Positions 58,366 through 64,000 of a stretch of DNA of 64,000 nucleotides are shown piece after piece. Position 1 is the stretch's first letter, and each line of letters starts with the position of its first letter. Origin of the DNA: Lepturacanthus savala (Eukaryota; Chordata; Actinopteri; Scombriformes; Trichiuridae); NCBI GenBank assembly GCA_030544235.1, contig CM060464.1, forward strand, positions 37,151,884-37,215,883, given 5' to 3'. Below the pieces are notes generated by a model. It made no database searches. It was not told where the DNA came from and saw only the letters and a program-made list of their open reading frames with translations. The position numbers were made by a program, and so were the translations under genes.

Positions 58366-61300
58366 CTAGACTTTAGAAGTAGAAACTAGACTTTAGAAGA
58401 ATAAACTAGACTTTAGAAGAATAAACTAGACTTTAGAAGTAGAAACTAGACTTTAGAAGAATAAACTAGACTTTAGAAGAATAAAGTAGACTTTAGAAGT
58501 AGAAACTAGACTTTAGAAGTAGAAACTAGACTTTAGAAGAATAAACTAGACTTTAGAAGAATAAACTAGAGTTTAGAATTAGAAACTAGACTTTATAAGA
58601 ATAAACTGGACTTTAGAAGAATAAACTAGACTTTAGAAGAATGAACTAGACTTTAGAAAATAGTTTAGAATTAGAAACTAGACTTTAGAAGAATCAAGTA
58701 GACTTTAGAAGAGTAAACTAGAGTTTAGTAGTAGAAACTAGACTTTAGAAGAATAAACTAGAGTTTAGTAGTAGAAACTAGACTTTAGAAGTTGAAACTA
58801 GACTTTAGAAGAATAAATTAGACTTTAGAAGAATAAACTAGACTTTAGAAGAATAAACTGGACTTTAGAAGAATAAAGTAGACTTTAGAAGTAGAAACTA
58901 GACTTTAGAAGTAGAAACTAGACTTTAGAAGAATAAACTAGAGTGTAGTAGTAGAAACTAGACTTTAGAAGAATAAACTAGACTTTAGAAGACTAAACTA
59001 GACTTTAGAAGAATAAACTAGAGTTTAGTAGCAGAAACTAGACTTTAGAAGAGTAAAATAGACTTTAGAAGTAGAAACTAGACTTTAGAAGAATAAACTA
59101 GACTTTAGAAGAATAAAGTAGACTTTAGAAGTAGAAACTAGACTTTAGAAGAATAAACTAGACTTTAGAAGAATAAACTAGAGTTTAGAATTAGAAACTA
59201 GACTTTAGAAGAATAAGCTAGACTTTAGAAGTTGAAACTAGACTTTAGAAGACTAAATTAAACTTTAGAAGAATAAAGTAGACTTTAGAAGACTAAACTA
59301 GACTTTAGAAGAATAAACTAGACTTTAGAACAATAAACTAGACTTTAGAACAATAAACTAGACTTTAGAAGACTAAACTAGACTTTAGAAGTAGAAACTA
59401 GACTTTAGAAGAATAAACTAGAGTTTAGTAGTAGAAACTAGACTTTAGAAGAATAAACTAGAGTTCAAAATTAGAAACTAGACTTTAGAAGAATAAACTA
59501 GACTTTAGAAGAATAAAGTAGACTTTAGAAGAGTAGAGTTTAGTAGTAGAAACTAGACTTTAGAAATTGAAACTAGACTTTAGAAGAATAAATTAGACTT
59601 TAGAAGAATAAAGTAGACTTTAGAAGCGTAAACTAGAGTTTAGTAGTAGAAACTAGTCTTTAGAAGAATAAACTAGACTTTAGAAGAATAAACTAGAGTT
59701 TAGTGGTAGAAACTAGACTTTAGAAGAATAAACTAGACTTTGAAGAATAAACTAGACTTTAGAAGAATAAACTTGACTTTTGCAGTAGAAACTAGACTTT
59801 AGAAGAATAAACTAGACTTCAGAAGTAGAAATTAGACTTTAGAAGAATAAACTAGACTTTAGAAGAATAAACTAGACTTTAGAAGAATAAACTAGACTTC
59901 AGAAGTAGAAATTAGACTTTAGAAGAATAAACTAGAGTTTAGTAGTAGAAACTAGACTTTAGAAGAATAAACTAGACTTTAGAAGAATAAACTAGAGTTT
60001 AGTGGTAGAAACTAGACTTTAGAAGAATTAACGACTTTAGAAGAATAAACTAGACTTCAGAAGTAGAAATTAGACTTTAGAAGAATAAATTAGACTTTAG
60101 AAGAATAAACTAGACTTTAGAATGATAAACTAGACTTTAGAAGTAGAAACTAGACTTTAGAAGTAGAAACTAGACTTTAGAAGAATAAAGTAGACTTTAG
60201 AAGTAGAAACTAGACTTTAGAAGTAGAAACTATACTTTAGAAGTAGAAACTAGACTTTAGAAGAATAAACTAGACTTTAGAAGAATAAACTAGAGTGTAG
60301 TAGTAGAAACTAGACTTTAGAAGAGTAAAATAGACTTTAGAAGTAGAAACTAGACTTTAGAAGAATAAACTAGACTTTAGAAGAATAAACTAGAGTGTAG
60401 TAGTAGAAACTAGACTTTAGAAGAGTAAAATAGACTTTAGAAGTAGAAACTAGACTTTAGAAGAATAAACTAGACTTTAGAAGAATAAAGTAGACTTTAG
60501 AAGTAGAAACTAGACTTTAGAAGAATAAACTAGACTTTAGAAGAATAAACTAGAGTTTAGAATTAGAAACTAGACTTTAGAAGAATAAGCTAGACTTTAG
60601 AAGTTGAAACTAGACTTTAGAAGACTAAATTAAACTTTAGAAGAATAAAGTAGACTTTAGAAGACTAAACTAGACTTTAGAAGAATAAACTAGACTTTAG
60701 AACAATAAACTAGACTTTAGAACAATAAACTAGACTTTAGAAGACTAAACTAGACTTTAGAAGTAGAAACTAGACTTTAGAAGAATAAACTAGAGTTTAG
60801 TAGTAGAAACTAGACTTTAGAAGAATAAACTAGAGTTCAAAATTAGAAACTAGACTTTAGAAGAATAAACTAGACTTTAGAAGAATAAAGTAGACTTTAG
60901 AAGAGTAGAGTTTAGTAGTAGAAACTAGACTTTAGAAGTTGAAACTAGACTTTAGAAGAATAAATTAGACTTTAGAAGAATAAAGTAGACTTTAGAAGCG
61001 TAAACTAGAGTTTAGTAGTAGAAACTAGTCTTTAGAAGAATAAACTAGACTTTAGAAGACTAAACTAGACTTTAGAAGAATAAACTAGAGTTTAGTAGCA
61101 GAAACTAGACTTTAGAAGAGTAAAATAGACTTTAGAAGTAGAAACTAGACTTTAGAAGAATAAACTAGACTTTAGAAGAATAAAGTAGACTTTAGAAGTA
61201 GAAACTAGACTTTAGAAGAATAAACTAGACTTTAGAAGAATAAACTAGAGTTTAGAATTAGAAACTAGACTTTAGAAGAATAAGCTAGACTTTAGAAGTT

Positions 61301-64000
61301 GAAACTAGACTTTAGAAGACTAAATTAAACTTTAGAAGAATAAAGTAGACTTTAGAAGACTAAACTAGACTTTAGAAGAATAAACTAGACTTTAGAACAA
61401 TAAACTAGACTTTAGAAGACTAAACTAGACTTTAGAAGTAGAAACTAGACTTTAGAAGAATAAACTAGAGTTTAGTAGTAGAAACTAGTCTTTAGAAGAA
61501 TAAACTAGACTTTAGAAGAATAAACTAGAGTTTAGTGGTAGAAACTAGACTTTAGAAGAATAAACTAGACTTTGAAGAATAAACTAGACTTTAGAAGAAT
61601 AAACTTGACTTTAGAAGAATATACGAGAGTTTAGTAGTAGAACTAGACTTTAGAAGAATAAACTAGACTTTTGCAGTAGAAACTAGACTTTAGAAGAATA
61701 AACTAGACTTTAGAAGAATAAACTAGACTTTAGAAGAATAAAGTAGACTTTAGAAGAGTAGAGTTTAGTAGTAGAAACTAGACTTTAGAAGTTGAAACTA
61801 GACTTTAGAAGAATAAATTAGACTTTAGAAGAATAAAGTAGACTTTAGAAGCGTAAACTAGAGTTTAGTAGTAGAAACTAGTCTTTAGAAGAATAAACTA
61901 GACTTTAGAAGACTAAACTAGACTTTAGAAGAATAAACTAGAGTTTAGTAGCAGAAACTAGACTTTAGAAGAGTAAAATAGACTTTAGAAGTAGAAACTA
62001 GACTTTAGAAGAATAAACTAGACTTTAGAAGAATAAAGTAGACTTTAGAAGTAGAAACTAGACTTTAGAAGAATAAACTAGACTTTAGAAGAATAAACTA
62101 GAGTTTAGAATTAGAAACTAGACTTTAGAAGAATAAGCTAGACTTTAGAAGTTGAAACTAGACTTTAGAAGACTAAATTAAACTTTAGAAGAATAAAGTA
62201 GACTTTAGAAGACTAAACTAGACTTTAGAAGAATAAACTAGACTTTAGAACAATAAACTAGACTTTAGAAGACTAAACTAGACTTTAGAAGTAGAAACTA
62301 GACTTTAGAAGAATAAACTAGAGTTTAGTAGTAGAAACTAGTCTTTAGAAGAATAAACTAGACTTTAGAAGAATAAACTAGAGTTTAGTGGTAGAAACTA
62401 GACTTTAGAAGAATAAACTAGACTTTGAAGAATAAACTAGACTTTAGAAGAATAAACTTGACTTTAGAAGAATATACGAGAGTTTAGTAGTAGAACTAGA
62501 CTTTAGAAGAATAAACTAGACTTTTGCAGTAGAAACTAGACTTTAGAAGAATAAACTAGACTTTAGAAGAATAAACTAGACTTTAGAAGAATAAACTAGA
62601 CTTCAGAAGTAGAAATTAGACTTTAGAAGAATAAACTAGAGTTTAGTAGTAGAAACTAGACTTTAGAAGAATAAACTAGACTTTAGAAGAATAAACTAGA
62701 GTTTAGTGGTAGAAACTAGACTTTAGAAGAATTAACGACTTTAGAAGAATAAACTAGACTTCAGAAGTAGAAATTAGACTTTAGAAGAATAAATTAGACT
62801 TTAGAAGAATAAACTAGACTTTAGAACGATAAACTAGACTTCAGAAGTAGAAACTAGACTTTAGAAGTAGAAACTAGACTTTAGAAGAATAAAGTAGACT
62901 TTAGAAGTAGAAACTAGACTTTAGAAGTAGAAACTAGACTTTAGAAGTAGAAACTAGACTTAAGAAGAATAAACTAGAGTGTAGTAGTAGAAACTAGACT
63001 TTAGAAGAATAAACTAGACTTTAGAAGACTAAACTAGACTTTAGAAGAATAAACTAGAGTTTAGTAGCAGAAACTAGACTTTAGAAGAGTAAAATAGACT
63101 TTAGAAGTAGAAACTAGACTTTAGAAGAATAAACTAGACTTTAGAAGAATAAAGTAGACTTTAGAAGTAGAAACTAGACTTTAGAAGAATAAACTAGAGT
63201 TTAGAAGAATAAACTAGAGTTTAGAATTAGAAACTAGACTTTAGAAGAATAAGCTAGACTTTAGAAGTTGAAACTAGACTTTAGAAGACTAAATTAATCT
63301 TTAGAAGAATAAAGTAGACTTTAGAAGACTAAACTAGACTTTAGAAGAATAAACTAGACTTTAGAACAATAAACTAGACTTTAGAACAATAAACTAGACT
63401 TTAGAAGACTAAACTAGACTTTAGAAGTAGAAACTAGACTTTAGAAGAATAAACTAGAGTTTAGTAGTAGAAACTAGACTTTAGAAGAATAAACTAGAGT
63501 TCAAAATTAGAAACTAGACTTTAGAAGAATAAACTAGACTTTAGAAGAATAAAGTAGACTTTAGAAGAGTAGAGTTTAGTAGTAGAAACTAGACTTTAGA
63601 AGTTGAAACTAGAATTTAGAAGAATAAATTAGACTTTAGAAGAATAAAGTAGACTTTAGAAGCGTAAACTAGAGTTTAGTAGTAGAAACTAGTCTTTAGA
63701 AGAATAAACTAGACTTTAGAAGAATAAACTAGAGTTTAGTGGTAGAAACTAGACTTTAGAAGAATAAACTAGACTTTGAAGAATAAACTAGACTTTAGAA
63801 GAATAAACTTGACTTTAGAAGAATATACTAGAGTTTAGTAGTAGAACTAGACTTTAGAAGAATAAACTAGACTTTTGCAGTAGAAACTAGACTTTAGAAG
63901 AATAAACTAGACTTCAGAAGTAGAAATTAGACTTTAGAAGAATAAACTAGACTTTAGAACGATAAACTAAACTTCAGAAGTAGAAATTAGACTTTAGAAG
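58366..64000. repeat. Satellite array, 20-bp unit, right part
   Basis: Continuation of the satellite interrupted by the retrovirus, with the same unit and its own higher-order pattern. AATAAGCTAG at 61,279 and 62,132, and GAAGCGTAAAC at 60,996 and 61,849, both repeat at 853 bp. The array runs off the window edge. Confidence 0.95.

Noticed and set aside
24005..64000. CRISPR-like appearance of 20-bp repeats
   Set aside because: There are no unique spacers, the units are head-to-tail, and the context is a vertebrate nuclear genome.

Overview
The window reads as nuclear DNA of a teleost fish, probably a percomorph. The grounds are teleost-type hAT MITE termini (about 10.13 kb), a Tigger/pogo-like element, dense CA, AT and CAG-type microsatellites, long minisatellites, and GT-AG spliced exons with polypyrimidine tracts. 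I see no ordinary host housekeeping gene, no rRNA or tRNA gene and no CRISPR array. Almost everything is selfish or repetitive DNA.

Layout. (1) 1-6.3 kb: the decayed minus-strand end of a Maverick/Polinton or adintovirus-like element. It holds a protein-primed family B DNA polymerase, an A32/FtsK-like packaging ATPase, and two small conserved genes, one of which is split by a 0.9-kb Tigger-like DNA transposon. (2) 6.57-8.6 kb: a small spliced minus-strand gene of six coding exons, recovered here from splice sites. All five introns are in phase 1, and a poly(A) signal follows the stop. (3) 8.9-23.4 kb: gene-poor DNA with a CAG/TAG array, MITE fragments, a 43-bp minisatellite with higher-order structure, and a 6.2-kb CAGTAA/CAGTAG array containing a 1.17-kb inverted block. 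(4) 23.4-40.68 kb and 58.37-64 kb: one satellite array with a 20-bp unit and nested higher-order repeats. (5) 40,683-58,365: a 17.7-kb endogenous retrovirus inserted in that satellite, with a CTAG target duplication, two 2,247-bp LTRs that differ at about 0.7% of sites, and a Lys1,2-type primer binding site.

The retrovirus is the most interesting object. On the plus strand it carries a splice donor just before gag, a very large gag, and pro-pol in the same frame as gag behind a single UGA-CUA stop, which is a classic readthrough context. Two accessory genes lie between pol and env. Env is 774 residues long. Behind it come a multi-pass membrane protein with a tyrosine-based and a PDZ-type tail, and a zinc-motif protein whose reading frame runs 200 codons into the 3' LTR. 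The layout suggests a complex retrovirus. The Lys PBS, the long LTR with an LTR-spanning gene and the absence of Gag zinc knuckles recall spumaviruses. Gag-pol readthrough and accessory genes on both sides of env do not. The copy is young but carries a gag nonsense codon, a frameshift in RNase H and a frameshift in the first accessory gene. Lineage assignment is inference and needs a tree.

How the parts relate: the Maverick genes would have served DNA replication and packaging of a dsDNA element but are all broken. The retroviral genes form one transcription unit driven by the 5' LTR. The satellite is host repetitive DNA that received the retrovirus as an insertion.
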